Origin: Karalla daura
Taxonomy: Eukaryota; Chordata; Actinopteri; Chaetodontiformes; Leiognathidae
Reading direction: 5' to 3'
DNA: 64,000 nt
Assembly: GCA_029224185.1 (NCBI GenBank)
Contig: CM055196.1
Span: forward strand, 11,401,009 to 11,465,008
Shown: positions 63,092 through 64,000 of the stretch, in pieces
Position numbering within the stretch: the stretch's first letter is position 1
How the letters are laid out: every line of letters begins with the position of its first letter
Notes under the pieces: model-generated
Database searches by the model: none
What the model was told of the DNA's origin: nothing
Seen by the model: the letters and a program-made list of their open reading frames with translations, nothing else
Translations under genes and position numbers: made by a program

Positions 63092-64000
63092 TGTGTGAGC
63101 GTAGCACGTGTTTGTGTGCTCGCTTGCGTGCATGTGTGTGGCTGCAGTGTTAGGACACCTGCATGCTTCAGCACTTTCTGGCTGTCAGGAGCTCTGAGGT
63201 CACAGGCAGGGGAGTGGAGAGGGCACATTAGAGGAAGCTTCAGAGCCCCCACCCACCATACCTCCACAGTCCTCCTCCTCCTCCTCCGCCCCCCCCCGTT
63301 ATCCCCCGTCATCCCTCCCCCTCCTCTTCCTCCTCCTCTTCTTCTTCCCCTCCCGGTGACGGGGTGAGTCGGCCACACGGGGGGAGGGGGCGCAGGGAGG
63401 CAAGGTGCCTCTGTGGCTGACAGCAGGCAGGTCAGCTTTTTGTAGACACGGCAGAGGAGGAAGGACACATGCGCACATGCACGCAGACAGCACAAGAAGA
63501 AGAAAGTGCGTGCAAGAGGGAGGAAGAAGCAGGGCATACATTTAAGTGCTCTGGGCTATAAATCCAAACCACTAAAAAGCATCTTCCCGTTAATATCCAA
63601 CCCTTATGTATGAATGACTGATTAGGAGAAAGTATAAACATCAACATTGGAAAAAAAAGGGGTAATTTTAGATCATGTTAATTACTACATAAATAAAAAT
63701 CTCAGGCTAAATTTTGAAGAGTTCCCTAACATGATTTGCCATGATCAAGGCTAGGAATTGATCGTCTACACTCGAGTGAAACACTGAATTGTCACTTGTG
63801 AAGCGCTGCAGCTGCATTGAGGTCTTTTGTGTTCTGCAGCATTTTGCTCCATCCACACTTTGGCACACTTCACCATCCATTTACTGCCCGGGATAAATTT
63901 AACCACTCGCCGCTCGGTGCGAGACTCGCTCCACTGTTACAGTGACACAGACGTCATCCCTCACTCCAGAAAATCCAAATGACAGCGAGGATATGAACAG

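Larger units (their letters stand above)
55776..64000. other. Region 3' of maf without a supported gene
   Basis: It holds GT/CA/GA/CT tracts: 56741-56788, 56898-56922, 57197-57220, 57242-57289, 57421-57467, 59062-59120, 59865-59920, 60100-60122, 62176-62207, 62537-62580 and 63045-63088. A motif-rich block lies at 60.41-60.56 kb and a possible alternative exon at 61.21 kb. Long frames at 56.6-57.2 and 63.0-63.5 kb are shadows of microsatellite or low-complexity sequence. Confidence 0.6.

Noticed and set aside
62977..63537. 186-codon minus-strand frame
   Set aside because: It runs through a CA microsatellite and Arg/Gly low-complexity sequence.

Overview
The window looks like teleost fish chromosomal DNA, probably from a percomorph-type genome. 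The evidence is vertebrate split genes with GT/AG introns, a fish-style c-Maf gene, very dense (CA/GT)n, (GA/CT)n and mononucleotide tracts, and several degenerate tRNA-headed SINE-like copies whose body and tail (catgttctcc..., gatggactgg..cctgtcc, ataatggatgg) are typical of fish short retroposons. The species cannot be named from the sequence.

Layout. (1) About 2.2-8.4 kb holds the last four coding exons of a plus-strand gene that begins upstream of the window. The exons join in frame to about 259 residues, end at TGA 7515-7517, and are followed by an AATAAA at 8378-8383. I do not recognise the family with confidence. (2) About 8.4-52.5 kb has no convincing coding exon. It holds simple repeats, SINE-like copies and AT-rich, homeodomain/POU-motif-rich blocks that look like developmental noncoding elements. 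(3) About 52.5-55.8 kb holds the single-coding-exon large-Maf gene maf (c-Maf class, 331 aa) on the plus strand, with a CCAAT-CRE-TATA promoter, two abutting upstream ORFs, a GC-rich CDS and a roughly 1.7 kb 3' UTR. (4) About 55.8-64 kb is again noncoding, with microsatellites and a possible alternative 3' exon near 61.2 kb.

How it fits together: the arrangement is a bystander gene, then a regulatory gene desert, then a developmental transcription factor. CTCF-like motifs just 3' of the bystander gene could mark a boundary, and the motif-rich blocks in the desert are the best candidates for maf enhancers. Both are inferences. The most interesting signals are a 9-nt miR-155 match abutting the terminal maf poly(A) signals, the TAA|ATG tandem uORFs, the GTGAGT splice-donor-like sequence overlapping the maf stop codon, and a short block with three POU-like octamers. 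I saw no sign of a wholly new gene system.
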